NCBI GenBank assembly: GCA_002345025.1
Contig: DDUX01000065.1
Span: 26,962 to 77,529 of the forward strand
Reading direction: 5' to 3'
Length of the DNA: 50,568 nt
Source: Candidatus Accumulibacter iunctus
Lineage (GTDB): Bacteria > Pseudomonadota > Gammaproteobacteria > Burkholderiales > Rhodocyclaceae
The notes below the pieces were generated by a model, which ran no database searches, was not told the origin of the DNA, and saw only the letters and a list, made by a program, of their open reading frames with translations. A program made the translations under genes and the position numbers. Positions 1 through 8,381 of the stretch are shown here, in pieces (within the stretch, counting starts at the first letter, position 1; every line of letters starts with the position of its first letter).

Positions 1-1002
1 GTCCAGTACGACCAATCGAAGCTGCTGGTCATGCAGACCGAGGCGACCTTTGCCCAGGCCGGGCAGGATCTGATTCTCCGTGTCTCGCAGGCCTACTTCG
101 ATATCCTGGTGGCGATCGAGAACCTGCGCGCCGTGCAGGCCAACAAGACCGCGATCGCGCAGCAACTCGAGCAGGCAAAGAAGAACTTCGAGGTCGGTAC
201 GGCGACGATCACCGATACGTACGAATCGCAGTCGCGCTACGATCTCGCGACGGCGCAGGAAATCGCCGCCGAGAACGAACTCGAGGTCAAGCGCTACGCC
301 CTGCGTGTTCTCATCGGCAAGGATCCCGGCGAGCTCAACCGGCTGCAGCCGAAGGCCGTGATGGACCCGCCACAGCCGGCAACCATGGAACCATGGGTCG
401 AAGCGGCCGAGCGCGACAGCTTTCTCGTCCAGGCACAGGAGGCGGCGGCGGAGGCTGCGGGCAAGACGGTCGACATCAACCGTGCCGGTCACTACCCGAC
501 GGTGGATGCCGTCGCCAGCTACTCCGCCAACAACGCCCCCGGCCAGTTCGGCCTCGGTGAAATCGACACGACGACGCGGCAGGTCGGTTTGCAGATCAAC
601 ATCCCGATCTTCCAAGGGGGCGCCGTCAATTCGCGTACCCGCGAAGCGATTGCCCGCCGTGACGCGGAGCGGGCATCGCTCGACAACGTCCGCCGGACGG
701 CGGCGCTCAACGCGCGCCAGGCCTATCTGGGGGTCGTCAATGGTCTTGCCGAGGTGCGCGCCCTGCAGGCGGCGCTGGTGTCGAGTCTCAGTTCGCTGGA
801 GTCGAACCGTCTCGGCTACGAAGTCGGGGTGCGGATCAACATCGACGTCCTCAATGCGGAAAACCAGGTTTACGTGACGCGCAGGGATCTGGCGCGGGCC
901 CGTTACAACACCCTGCAGAATCAGCTGCGGTTGAAGGCAGCCGTTGGCACCCTGAGCGAGGCCGACCTCGAACGGATCAACATCCTGCTCGAGGCGCCAT
1001 AA
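1..1002 (+). CDS. TolC-family outer membrane efflux protein, 5' truncated by the window edge
   Basis: The frame is open from base 1, so the true start lies outside the window; an internal ATG at 31 is unlikely to be the start. The visible ~333 residues have the long amphipathic, Ala/Gln/Glu/Arg-rich helices and two similar halves typical of TolC-type trimeric porins. The second half contains the usual IPIFQGG segment, where TolC proteins enter a beta-strand, followed by a long coiled coil ending in LNAENQVY. The family forms the outer membrane exit duct for RND or type I export systems. Its pump partners are not in this window, so the substrate cannot be named. The stop lies 26 bases inside the end of the convergent waaA gene. 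Confidence 0.9.
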   Translation, partial: VQYDQSKLLVMQTEATFAQAGQDLILRVSQAYFDILVAIENLRAVQANKTAIAQQLEQAKKNFEVGTATITDTYESQSRYDLATAQEIAAENELEVKRYALRVLIGKDPGELNRLQPKAVMDPPQPATMEPWVEAAERDSFLVQAQEAAAEAAGKTVDINRAGHYPTVDAVASYSANNAPGQFGLGEIDTTTRQVGLQINIPIFQGGAVNSRTREAIARRDAERASLDNVRRTAALNARQAYLGVVNGLAEVRALQAALVSSLSSLESNRLGYEVGVRINIDVLNAENQVYVTRRDLARARYNTLQNQLRLKAAVGTLSEADLERINILLEAP

Positions 1003-2248
1003 GACCTTCGATCAGTGCTGCCGTCCGTTCGGCCGCGCCCCGATGCGCCTGGCTGAAGCGGCTCGCGGCAGCGCGCATGTTCGCGAGTGCCTGCGGCTGC
1101 TGCAGAAGTTCGGCGGCGACTGCCACCGCTGCGTCGGCGTCGGCGATGCGGTAAGCGGCGCCGCAGCCAACGGCATCCGCGCTCGCCTGGGCAAAGTTGA
1201 AGGTGTGCGGGCCGAGCAGGACCGGGCAGCCGCAGGCTGCCGCCTCGATCAGGTTCTGTCCGCCGAAGGGCAGCAGCGTGCCACCGATCAGCGCCAGGTC
1301 CGCCAGCGCATAGTAGGCGGGCATTTCTCCCATGCTGTCACCGAGCCAGACGCGCGTTTCCGCGTCGGGTAGCGTGCCGGCACTTCGTCGGCAGGACGGC
1401 AGCTGCCTGGCGGCGATCAGCTCGGCGACCTCGGCGAAGCGCTGCGGGTGGCGCGGCACCAGCAGCAGCAGGTGGCGGTACGGCAGGCGGGCGAAGGCAT
1501 CGAGAAGCAGCACCTCTTCCCCCTCGCGCGTGCTGGCTGCCAGCCAGACCGGGCGGGAGCCGAGGAGTTGTCGCCAGTGCGCTCCGAGGCGCAGCTTGTC
1601 GGTCGGTGGCGTGACGTCAAACTTCAGGTTGCCACAGACGACGGCATGCCGCGCGCCGATCGCCCGCAGCCGGTCGGCGTCCGCCGCCGTCTGCGCGGCG
1701 ACCGCGCTCAATGCTGCGACCGCCGGTCGGCTGAGGCTCGCCAGCCGAGCGTAGCCGCGCTGCGAGCGGGGCGACAGGCGGGCATTGAGCAGCGCCATCG
1801 GCACCTTTCGCCGGCTTGCTGCGGCAATCAGGTTGGGCCAGATTTCGGTCTCCATCAACAGCCCGAGCTGTGGTCGGTAATGATCGAGGAACCGTCCGCA
1901 GGCAGCCGGCAGGTCGTAAGGCAGATATGCCTGCGTCAGACGGCCGGGGTGGCGAAGAACGAGTTCGCCTCCCGTCGCCCGGCCGGTCGGCGTCATGTGG
2001 GTCAGGAGGAGGTCGTGCTCGGGGTGCCGCTGCAGCAGCAGGTCGATCAGCGGGCCGGCGGCACGGGTTTCGCCGACCGACACTGCGTGCAGCCAGATCA
2101 GTGGCCTGTCCGGCCGCGGCGGGTAGAAACCGTGGCGCTCGCCGACGTGCTGCAGGTACTCAGGCTGCCGGCGGGAACGCCAGAGAAGGCGCAACCAGAC
2201 CAGCGGCATCGCCAGATGAAAGAGCAGCGAATAGATCAGGCGGATCAT
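977..2248 (-). CDS. waaA: 3-deoxy-D-manno-octulosonic acid (Kdo) transferase
   Basis: Transfers Kdo from CMP-Kdo to lipid A precursor at the inner face of the inner membrane, the first step of LPS core assembly. The 423-residue length is normal for the family. Visible marks are an N-terminal hydrophobic anchor (about residues 3-20), the LHAVSVGE motif with the catalytic-type Glu near residue 60, METEIWPN in the middle, and the C-terminal GT-B nucleotide-binding segment GGTLLPFGGQNLIEAA. The start was chosen because its ATG overlaps the waaC stop as ATGA, implying coupled translation. Its 3' end overlaps the convergent TolC-like gene. Number of Kdo residues added cannot be told from sequence. 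Confidence 0.95.
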   Translation of the reverse strand: MIRLIYSLLFHLAMPLVWLRLLWRSRRQPEYLQHVGERHGFYPPRPDRPLIWLHAVSVGETRAAGPLIDLLLQRHPEHDLLLTHMTPTGRATGGELVLRHPGRLTQAYLPYDLPAACGRFLDHYRPQLGLLMETEIWPNLIAAASRRKVPMALLNARLSPRSQRGYARLASLSRPAVAALSAVAAQTAADADRLRAIGARHAVVCGNLKFDVTPPTDKLRLGAHWRQLLGSRPVWLAASTREGEEVLLLDAFARLPYRHLLLLVPRHPQRFAEVAELIAARQLPSCRRSAGTLPDAETRVWLGDSMGEMPAYYALADLALIGGTLLPFGGQNLIEAAACGCPVLLGPHTFNFAQASADAVGCGAAYRIADADAAVAVAAELLQQPQALANMRAAASRFSQAHRGAAERTAALIEGLMAPRAGC

Positions 2249-3201
2249 CGACAGAGAGCCCGTTCGGCGGCCGCGATGACTTCGCTGACCCCCGGTGGCG
2301 CGCCCGCGCTGCCCAGATTGCGGACGAAGCCGCTGCCAAGGACTCCGGTCAGAGCCGGATCGGTCGCCACGTAGAGGGCGATCACCGGCACCCGCAAGGC
2401 CGCAGCAAGGTGTGCCAGACCGGTGTCGACGCCGATCGCCACACTGGCCTGCCCGAGCAGAGCCGCCAGCTCGCGCAGACCGAGCGGCGGCGCGACGACC
2501 GCCCCGGCAACGGCAGCGGCGATACGTTCGGCACGTTCCCGCTCGCGCGCACTCCCCGCCGGCAACACCGGGGTCAGACCGTTGCGCAGCAGTTCGCCGC
2601 CGAGCACGCGCCAGTGTCCTTCGTCCCACAACTTGTCGTCGCGGCTGGTCGCCGTCAGCAGCACCGCCAGGGGGCCGGCCGGCAGCCAGCCGATGTCGAG
2701 CGCCGGAGGAACAATCCCGTAATCGAGCGGCAGGTCGACGGCATAGTCGAAGGCCGCAGCCGCCAGCCAGCGATTGCGTTGCACCGCGTGCACGTTGCGC
2801 GGAATGACGAAGGTGTTGTCGTAGAAGCGCCCGGCGAGGGGTTCGCGTGCCGCTTCGGCGGCATAGCCCAACCGCCGGCCGCGTGCCAGCCGGCTGACCA
2901 GAGCACTCTTCAGCAGGCCCTGCGTGTCGAGCACGAAGTCGTAGGTCCGCGCGCGCAGGTCTTGCCGGAAGTCGAGCAGCTCGCGCCAGGTGGCGGCCCG
3001 GCCAAGCTGTCGGCGCCAGCGCCGGATGGCGATCGGGATGACCTCCCCCACCGCCGGGTGCAGGCGTGGAATCTCGGCGAAGCTCTCCTCGACGCACCAG
3101 TCGATGCCGGCTTCGGGAAAACAGCGCCGCAAGTCGCTGACCACCGGCAGGTTGTGAATTACATCACCGAGCGACGAGGTCTTCAGCAGTAGGATGTGCA
3201 T
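2245..3201 (-). CDS. waaC: Lipopolysaccharide heptosyltransferase I
   Basis: Adds the first L-glycero-D-manno-heptose to Kdo in the LPS inner core, using ADP-heptose at the cytoplasmic face of the inner membrane. The 318-residue protein begins with the family hallmark KTSSLGDVIHNLP, has a central FVLDTQGLLKSA segment, and carries GVDTGLAHLAAAL in the C-terminal GT-B domain that binds the nucleotide sugar (GT9 family). It is first in a two-gene unit with waaA, joined by a 4-base ATGA overlap. It diverges from manC, so the 3202-3354 interval must hold promoters for both directions. WaaC rather than WaaF is favoured by the N-terminal KTSSLGDVIH form. Confidence 0.93.
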   Translation of the reverse strand: MHILLLKTSSLGDVIHNLPVVSDLRRCFPEAGIDWCVEESFAEIPRLHPAVGEVIPIAIRRWRRQLGRAATWRELLDFRQDLRARTYDFVLDTQGLLKSALVSRLARGRRLGYAAEAAREPLAGRFYDNTFVIPRNVHAVQRNRWLAAAAFDYAVDLPLDYGIVPPALDIGWLPAGPLAVLLTATSRDDKLWDEGHWRVLGGELLRNGLTPVLPAGSARERERAERIAAAVAGAVVAPPLGLRELAALLGQASVAIGVDTGLAHLAAALRVPVIALYVATDPALTGVLGSGFVRNLGSAGAPPGVSEVIAAAERALCR

Positions 3202-3294
3202 CGCCGGGTGAGGGTGACGAAGGTGGATGGCAGCCGGGAATTGCGCATTATAGGGTCCTTGCCGTTGGTCGTCGCCGCCGTCGCATCTGCCGGC

Positions 3295-3300
3295 TATAAT
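3295..3300 (+). promoter_or_regulatory. Perfect -10 hexamer TATAAT upstream of manC
   Basis: An exact TATAAT sits 54 bases before the manC start, in the 153-base divergent interval with waaC. No good -35 hexamer lies at 16-18 bases upstream (the sequence there is GC-rich, GCCGCC), and no TGn extension precedes it. It is therefore either an activator-dependent promoter or chance. Confidence 0.4.
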
Positions 3301-3354
3301 CCCGCCTCCCGCAAGCCCTGCGCGGCAAGCCGGTTCCGTATGGAGACGATGCAA

Positions 3355-4776
3355 ATGAAATCCCCCGTGATTCGCCCGGTCATCCTCTGCGGAGGATCGG
3401 GGACCCGTTTGTGGCCACTGTCGCGCACACACTATCCGAAGCAGTTTCTCTGCCTGGTCGATGACTTTTCTCTGCTGCAGAATACCCTGCGGCGACTCGA
3501 GGGTCTCGACGGGCTGGGTAAGCCGATTGCCGTGGCCAACGAGCATCATCGCTTTCTGGTTGCCGAGCAGTTGTTCGAGATCGGTCTCAAGGCAGATATC
3601 CTGCTCGAACCGGCCGCCCGCAACACGGCGCCAGCGGTCGCCGCGGCTGCCATCGGGGCGCTTGCTGACGCCGGCAGTGACGAGCCGCCACTGCTGCTGG
3701 TGCTTCCCTCGGACCATGTCATCGCCGGCGTCGCTGCCTTTCAGGAAGCCGTGCGGGCGGCAATCCCGCATGCCCGGGCTGGGGCGCTGGTGACCTTTGG
3801 CATCCTGCCGGATCGACCGGAAACCGGTTACGGATACATCCGCCGGGGAGCGCCGCTGCCTGGCGGCCATGTTCTCGATCGCTTCGTCGAAAAGCCCGAC
3901 GCGGCTACGGCGAAGACCTACCTCGATGCGGGCGACTACTTGTGGAACAGCGGCATGTTCCTGTTTCGCGCCGACAGCTTTCTCGATGCGCTGCAGCAGT
4001 TTGCGCCGGCGATCCGCGAGCAGGTGGCTGCAGCCTACCAGGCGTCGCGGCGCGATCTCGACTTTCTCCGTCTTGACGAAACTGCCTTCGCCGCCAGCCC
4101 GTCGAACTCGATCGACTACGCGGTCATGGAAAGGACCGATCACGGCGTCGTCATACCGCTTGACGCCGGCTGGAACGACATCGGCGCGTCGGATGCGCTG
4201 GCGACGCTCGGCCAGGTGGACGGCGACGGCAATGCCCGGCGCGGCGACGTGCGCAGCGTCGACACCAGCAATTGCGTGCTGTTCTCGGAGGGCAGGCTGC
4301 TGGCGACGGTCGGTGTCAGGGATCTGGTGGTCATCGCGACGCCCGACGCGGTGCTGGTCGCCGACAAGGCGAAGGCGCAGGACGTGAAGACGCTTGTCGA
4401 AGACCTGAAGCGCTCCGGGCGCTGCGAGACGGAGTTCCGCCATGTCGTTCACCGGCCGTGGGGCAACTTCGAAGCTCTTGCGCATGGTCCGCGCTACCAG
4501 GTCAAGCGGATCGTGGTCAAGCCTGGCGCCAGCCTGAGCCTGCAGAAGCATCACCATCGCGCCGAGCACTGGGTGGTCGTCAAGGGCACCGCAGCGGTCG
4601 TTCGCGGTGAGGAATCGCTCCTGCTTTCGGAGAACCAGTCGACCTACATCCCGCTCGGCGTCGTCCATCGGCTCGAGAATCCGGGCAAGATCGACCTCGA
4701 GATGGTCGAAGTGCAGTCCGGCAGTTATCTCGGCGAGGACGACATCGTCCGCTTTGACGACACCTATGGCAGATGA
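3355..4776 (+). CDS. manC: Mannose-1-phosphate guanylyltransferase / mannose-6-phosphate isomerase
   Basis: Bifunctional cytosolic enzyme that makes GDP-mannose from mannose-1-phosphate and GTP, and in many members also interconverts fructose-6-P and mannose-6-P. The product supplies exopolysaccharide or O-antigen. The nucleotidyltransferase domain (about residues 1-290) opens with the pyrophosphorylase signature GGSGTRLWPLSR; the C-terminal cupin (about 355-470) has the type II PMI motif QKHHHRAEHWVVVKG. Length is 473 residues, usual for type II enzymes. Three in-frame ATGs occur (3340, 3349, 3355); GGAGA at 3342-3346 is well placed only for 3355. The rfbB gene follows after 35 bases, so the two are probably cotranscribed. 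Confidence 0.95.
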   Translation: MKSPVIRPVILCGGSGTRLWPLSRTHYPKQFLCLVDDFSLLQNTLRRLEGLDGLGKPIAVANEHHRFLVAEQLFEIGLKADILLEPAARNTAPAVAAAAIGALADAGSDEPPLLLVLPSDHVIAGVAAFQEAVRAAIPHARAGALVTFGILPDRPETGYGYIRRGAPLPGGHVLDRFVEKPDAATAKTYLDAGDYLWNSGMFLFRADSFLDALQQFAPAIREQVAAAYQASRRDLDFLRLDETAFAASPSNSIDYAVMERTDHGVVIPLDAGWNDIGASDALATLGQVDGDGNARRGDVRSVDTSNCVLFSEGRLLATVGVRDLVVIATPDAVLVADKAKAQDVKTLVEDLKRSGRCETEFRHVVHRPWGNFEALAHGPRYQVKRIVVKPGASLSLQKHHHRAEHWVVVKGTAAVVRGEESLLLSENQSTYIPLGVVHRLENPGKIDLEMVEVQSGSYLGEDDIVRFDDTYGR

Positions 4777-4811
4777 CCCGGCGTGGCAGCCGCATGTGAG
4801 AGCTTGAGGAC

Positions 4812-5888
4812 ATGATACTGGTTACCGGCGGTGCCGGCTTCATTGGCGCGAACTTCGTTCTCGACTGGCTGGCAGCCAGCGACGAACCGATCATCAATCT
4901 TGACCGGCTGACCTACGCCGGCAATCGGCAGAGCCTCGCCTCGCTGGCCGGCGACGCGCGCCATGTCTTCGTGCATGGGGACATTGCCGACAGCGAGCTG
5001 AGCAGCCGACTGCTCGCGCAGTACTCGCCGCGGGCGATCATCAACTTTGCCGCCGAGTCGCACGTCGACCGCTCGATCCACGGACCGGCGGATTTCATCC
5101 AGACCAACATCGTCGGCACCTTCCACCTCCTCGAGAGCGTCCGCGGATACTGGAAGCTGCTGCCCGACGACGCCAGGCGAAGCTTCCGCTTCCTGCACGT
5201 GTCGACCGACGAGGTGTATGGCTCGCTTGGCCCGGCCGCCCCTGCGTTCACCGAAGACCACCCGTACCAGCCGAACAGCCCGTATTCGGCGAGCAAGGCG
5301 GCGAGTGACCACCTGCTGCGTGCCTACCACCACACCTACGGTCTGCCGGTTCTCACCACCAACTGCTCGAACAACTACGGTCCCTATCAGTTCCCCGAAA
5401 AGCTGATCCCGCTGATGATCGTCAATGCACTGGCCGGCAAGCCGCTGCCGGTGTACGGTGACGGCCAGCAGATTCGCGACTGGTTGTACGTCCGCGATCA
5501 CTGTGCGGCGATTCGGCGCGTGCTGGCTGCTGGCGTTCCGGGCGCCACCTACAACGTCGGCGGCGGTAACGAGAAGGCCAACCTCGACATCGTCCACACC
5601 ATCTGCGGGCTGCTCGACGAACTGCGCCCACGCCCTGACGGCCGACCGTATCGCGAGCAGATCGCTTACGTCAGCGACCGTCCCGGCCACGATCGCCGCT
5701 ACGCGGTCGATGCCCGCCGGATCGAACGTGAACTCGGCTGGACACCGGCGGAGACCTTTGCCTCCGGCATCGACAAGACCGTTCGCTGGTACCTGGCGAA
5801 TCAGGACTGGGTCAGCAACGTGCAGTCCGGCGCCTACCGCGAGTGGGTCGAGAAGAACTACGCCGATCGGAAAAAAGTGGGATCATAG
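4812..5888 (+). CDS. rfbB: dTDP-glucose 4,6-dehydratase
   Basis: Converts dTDP-D-glucose to dTDP-4-keto-6-deoxyglucose, the committed step towards dTDP-rhamnose and other deoxysugars of O-antigen or capsule. This extended short-chain dehydrogenase has the Rossmann GGAGFIG motif at residues 6-12, STDEVYG with the active-site Thr-Asp-Glu, and the YxxxK pair in YSASKAASDHL. Length (358) fits the family. A GAGG Shine-Dalgarno lies just before the ATG. The usual partners rfbA, rfbC and rfbD are not in the window, so the rest of the rhamnose pathway must be elsewhere. It follows manC closely. Confidence 0.96.
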   Translation: MILVTGGAGFIGANFVLDWLAASDEPIINLDRLTYAGNRQSLASLAGDARHVFVHGDIADSELSSRLLAQYSPRAIINFAAESHVDRSIHGPADFIQTNIVGTFHLLESVRGYWKLLPDDARRSFRFLHVSTDEVYGSLGPAAPAFTEDHPYQPNSPYSASKAASDHLLRAYHHTYGLPVLTTNCSNNYGPYQFPEKLIPLMIVNALAGKPLPVYGDGQQIRDWLYVRDHCAAIRRVLAAGVPGATYNVGGGNEKANLDIVHTICGLLDELRPRPDGRPYREQIAYVSDRPGHDRRYAVDARRIERELGWTPAETFASGIDKTVRWYLANQDWVSNVQSGAYREWVEKNYADRKKVGS

Positions 5889-5921
5889 CTGCCTGCAAGC
5901 TTTTTCTGCCAGGAGGCGGCC

Positions 5922-6722
5922 TTGAGCTGGTGGTTGGCGTACGTCGCACTGGGGTTGTTCACCGGCTTTGCGGCCGGTGCGCTCGGCATCGGTGGCGGGC
6001 TGGTGATGGTGCCGTCATTGACCATCATCTTTGCTGCGCAGGCCGGCTTTCCGGCGGCCGAGGTGCTGCACCTGGCTCTCGGCACCTCGATGGCAGTGAT
6101 CCTGTTCACCTCGCTTTCGAGCCTGCTCGCTCACCATCGCCATGGCGCCGTATTGTGGCGGATCGTCATCGAGATCACGCCGGGGATTCTGCTCGGCACC
6201 CTGCTCGGCACGTTGGTGGCTGCCAGCGTGCCGGCGCAGCCGCTGGCAATCTTCTTTACCGCCTTCGTCTGTCTGGTGGCGCTGCAGATGGCATTCAACC
6301 TGAAGCCGGAAGCGTCGCGCGAACTGCCGGGGCGGGCCGGCGTACTCGTCGTCGGCGTTGGCATCGGTGCCGTCTCGGCGCTGGTGTCGATCGGCGGCGG
6401 CTCGCTGACCGTCCCCTTCCTCACCTGGTGCAACGTTCGCGTCCATAACGCCATTGGCACCTCGGCGGCAATCGGCTTTCCGATCGCCATCGGCGGTTCG
6501 CTGGGCTACCTCTTCAACGGCTGGGAGCATCCTGGGCTGCCAGCCGGGAGTGTCGGCTACATCTACCTGCCGGCCTTCGTCTGGCTGGTGCCAAGCAGCA
6601 TGCTGATGGCGCCGCTCGGAGCCAGGCTGGCGCACAGTCTGCCGGTGGCCACGCTGAAACGCCTCTTTGCCGGCCTGCTGGTGGTGCTCGCGGCGAGGAT
6701 GCTGTGGCGTCTGTTCGCCTGA
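5922..6722 (+). CDS. TSUP (TauE/SafE) family membrane permease
   Basis: Predicted inner membrane protein of 266 residues with about eight hydrophobic segments, arranged as two similar halves, each with a glycine-rich stretch: GALGIGGGLVMVPSL near residue 20 and SALVSIGGGSLTVPF near residue 150. This paired motif defines the TauE/SafE family, whose members export or import sulfite, sulfoacetate and other small organosulfur or organic anions. The substrate cannot be predicted. The start is TTG, chosen because a perfect AGGAGG lies five bases upstream (5911-5916). The gene is 33 bases after rfbB and ends 7 bases short of the convergent hydratase-like gene. Confidence 0.88.
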   Translation: MSWWLAYVALGLFTGFAAGALGIGGGLVMVPSLTIIFAAQAGFPAAEVLHLALGTSMAVILFTSLSSLLAHHRHGAVLWRIVIEITPGILLGTLLGTLVAASVPAQPLAIFFTAFVCLVALQMAFNLKPEASRELPGRAGVLVVGVGIGAVSALVSIGGGSLTVPFLTWCNVRVHNAIGTSAAIGFPIAIGGSLGYLFNGWEHPGLPAGSVGYIYLPAFVWLVPSSMLMAPLGARLAHSLPVATLKRLFAGLLVVLAARMLWRLFA

Positions 6723-6729
6723 CTGCGGC

Positions 6730-7509
6730 TCAGCAGCCGCGAAACCGTGGTGCCCGCTTGGCAAGAAACGCCGCCAGCCCTTCACGGTAGTCCGCCGTAT
6801 CGAGAAAGGCGAAGGAGTCCCGCAACTCCTCTTCGCTGAGCGGCCGCTCCTGTTGCAGGCGGCGCAGCAGTTGCTTGTGCCAGCGCGCGACCAGCGGTGC
6901 CCCGTGGCAGATGCGGCGTGCCGTCGCGTACGCTTCGCCGACGACCTCGTGGTCGGCGACGACGCGCGTGACGAGCCCCTTGGCGAGCGCTTCGGCCGCA
7001 CCCAGAATGCGACCCTCGAGGAGCAGTTCGCGCATCGTCGCCGCTCCGGCAAGGCGCAGCAGCGCCTGCATCTCGACCGGATACATCGAGAAGCCGAGCC
7101 GGTTGATCGGTGCACCGAAGCGCGCAGACTCGCCACAGACGCGCAGATCGCACTGGGCGGCGATCTCCAGTCCGCCGCCGATGCAGGCTCCGTGAATCAG
7201 CGCGATGGTTGGCAGGCGGCAGTCGCAGACCGCCTGCAGAGCGGCTCCGGCCTGTGCGTGATAGGCCATCGCATGCTCGACGGTATCGCGCTGGCTGCTG
7301 AACTCCTCGATGTCGCCGCCGGCAGCGAAGGCCTGTTCTCCCTCACCCCGCAGCACGAGACAGCGCAGCCCGGTGTCGGCAGCAAGCTCGTTGACGACCA
7401 GAGCCAGTTGCCGCCACATGGCGGAGTCGACGGCGTTGAGCTTGGCCGCATTCGCCAGCGTGACGGTCGCCACCTCGCCATCGCGACCGTACAGGATGCT
7501 GCCACTCAC
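6730..7509 (-). CDS. Enoyl-CoA hydratase/isomerase family protein
   Basis: A crotonase-fold protein of 259 residues, cytosolic, acting on an acyl-CoA thioester. The oxyanion-hole segments are clear: AFAAGGDIEEF near residue 62 and HGACIGGGLEIAAQCDLRV near residue 105, which includes the first acidic catalytic position of hydratases. The second catalytic Glu of true hydratases (normally after FG.P) is replaced: the sequence reads FGAPINRLGFS. It may therefore be an isomerase, hydrolase, decarboxylase-like or other crotonase-fold enzyme. The start is GTG, overlapping the stop of the upstream regulator by 4 bases (GTGA). A short inverted repeat, GCGGCT-CAGC-AGCCGC, spans its stop at 6725-6740. 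Confidence 0.85.
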   Translation of the reverse strand: MSGSILYGRDGEVATVTLANAAKLNAVDSAMWRQLALVVNELAADTGLRCLVLRGEGEQAFAAGGDIEEFSSQRDTVEHAMAYHAQAGAALQAVCDCRLPTIALIHGACIGGGLEIAAQCDLRVCGESARFGAPINRLGFSMYPVEMQALLRLAGAATMRELLLEGRILGAAEALAKGLVTRVVADHEVVGEAYATARRICHGAPLVARWHKQLLRRLQQERPLSEEELRDSFAFLDTADYREGLAAFLAKRAPRFRGC

Positions 7510-8180
7510 GACACTGCCTCCGCTTCCTCGACGGCGCCGCGCGCCAGCGCCAGCCGGCCGGCGAGAATGTGGTCGTGCATCATGGTCTGCGCGCGCAGCG
7601 CGTCGCCGGCCCTGATCGCTTCGAGGATGTCGGCGTGCTCGCTCAGAGACTGCTGCAGGCGACCGTCGATGCTCAACGAGAACAGCCGGGTCAGCTTGAG
7701 CACCTTGCGCAGGTCCTGGATCACCTGCCGCAGCCAGCGGTTCTCGGACATTTCCTGGATACGGAAGTGAAACTCCTGATTGACCTCGAAGAAGCGTCCG
7801 ATCTGGTTACTGGCGGCGAAGCGCTGCAGTTGGCGGTGCAGTGCCTCGAGGCGGGCGATCTGCTCCGGTCTGGCCTTTCTCGTCGCTTCCAGGGCGCAGC
7901 GCCCCTCGAGCATCGCCATCAGCGGAAAGATCTCGTCGAGATCCTGCTCCGAGATCTCGGTGACGAAGGCGCCGCGGCGTGGTCGCAGCGTCACCAGCCC
8001 CTCGGCTGCGAGCACCTTCAGCGCCTCCCGCAGGGGCGTCCGGCTGGTGCCATACTCGACGGCCAGCAACTGTTCGTCGATGCGGGCTCCGGGCAGCAGT
8101 TCGTGGTCGAAAATCCGCTGCCGCAGGCGCTCGGCGACTTCCTGGTAGAGGGCCGTTTGCGCTATCCGACTCGGCGCCAT
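7506..8180 (-). CDS. GntR-family transcriptional regulator, FadR/FCD type
   Basis: A 224-residue DNA-binding regulator. Residues ~10-78 form the GntR winged helix-turn-helix, with TSRTPLREALKVLAAEGLV as the recognition helix and RRGAFV closing the wing. Residues ~85-215 form an all-helical FCD ligand domain with conserved EFH and HILAGR positions that bind metal and a carboxylate effector in relatives. It is translationally coupled to the hydratase-like gene and diverges from the mutase operon across a 201-base gap holding an imperfect AT-rich palindrome. It likely controls its own operon and possibly the mutase operon in response to an organic acid or acyl-CoA; that is inferred from position only. 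Confidence 0.92.
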   Translation of the reverse strand: MAPSRIAQTALYQEVAERLRQRIFDHELLPGARIDEQLLAVEYGTSRTPLREALKVLAAEGLVTLRPRRGAFVTEISEQDLDEIFPLMAMLEGRCALEATRKARPEQIARLEALHRQLQRFAASNQIGRFFEVNQEFHFRIQEMSENRWLRQVIQDLRKVLKLTRLFSLSIDGRLQQSLSEHADILEAIRAGDALRAQTMMHDHILAGRLALARGAVEEAEAVS

Positions 8181-8230
8181 CGCTGCTCTTCGTCGTACGG
8201 TGAATCAGGATCCCGGAAACTTGCTTTCAT

Positions 8231-8248
8231 AATTATGGATACAGTATT
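8231..8248. promoter_or_regulatory. Imperfect AT-rich palindrome, possible GntR operator
   Basis: AATTATGGATACAGTATT matches its own reverse complement at 12 of 18 positions and stands out as AT-rich in a GC-rich region. It lies 51 bases before the regulator start and 134 bases before mcm. FCD-type GntR proteins commonly bind short palindromes centred on a GTATAC-like core, which this resembles. TATTAT at 8245-8250 could also be a -10 element for the mutase operon, in which case binding would block it. Confidence 0.4.
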
Positions 8249-8381
8249 ATTCGCAGGGCGGGGTGTCAAGAGCTGGAACAGGCTGCGCTGAACAGCGCGT
8301 CTCCCGCCACGAATGCCATGGCTGCGGCGTCGCCATCTGGCCAGCCCGCCTCAATCCACAGATTTCCTGAAAGGTTCCGTC

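Noticed and set aside
2245..4668. Long minus-strand open frame running antisense through manC
   Set aside because: Only the waaC part (2245-3201) has family features; the extension is an artefact of high GC and lies opposite a well-supported gene.
6725..6740. Hairpin GCGGCT-CAGC-AGCCGC between convergent genes as a bidirectional terminator
   Set aside because: Six-base stem with no T-run on either side; not distinguishable from chance in GC-rich DNA.
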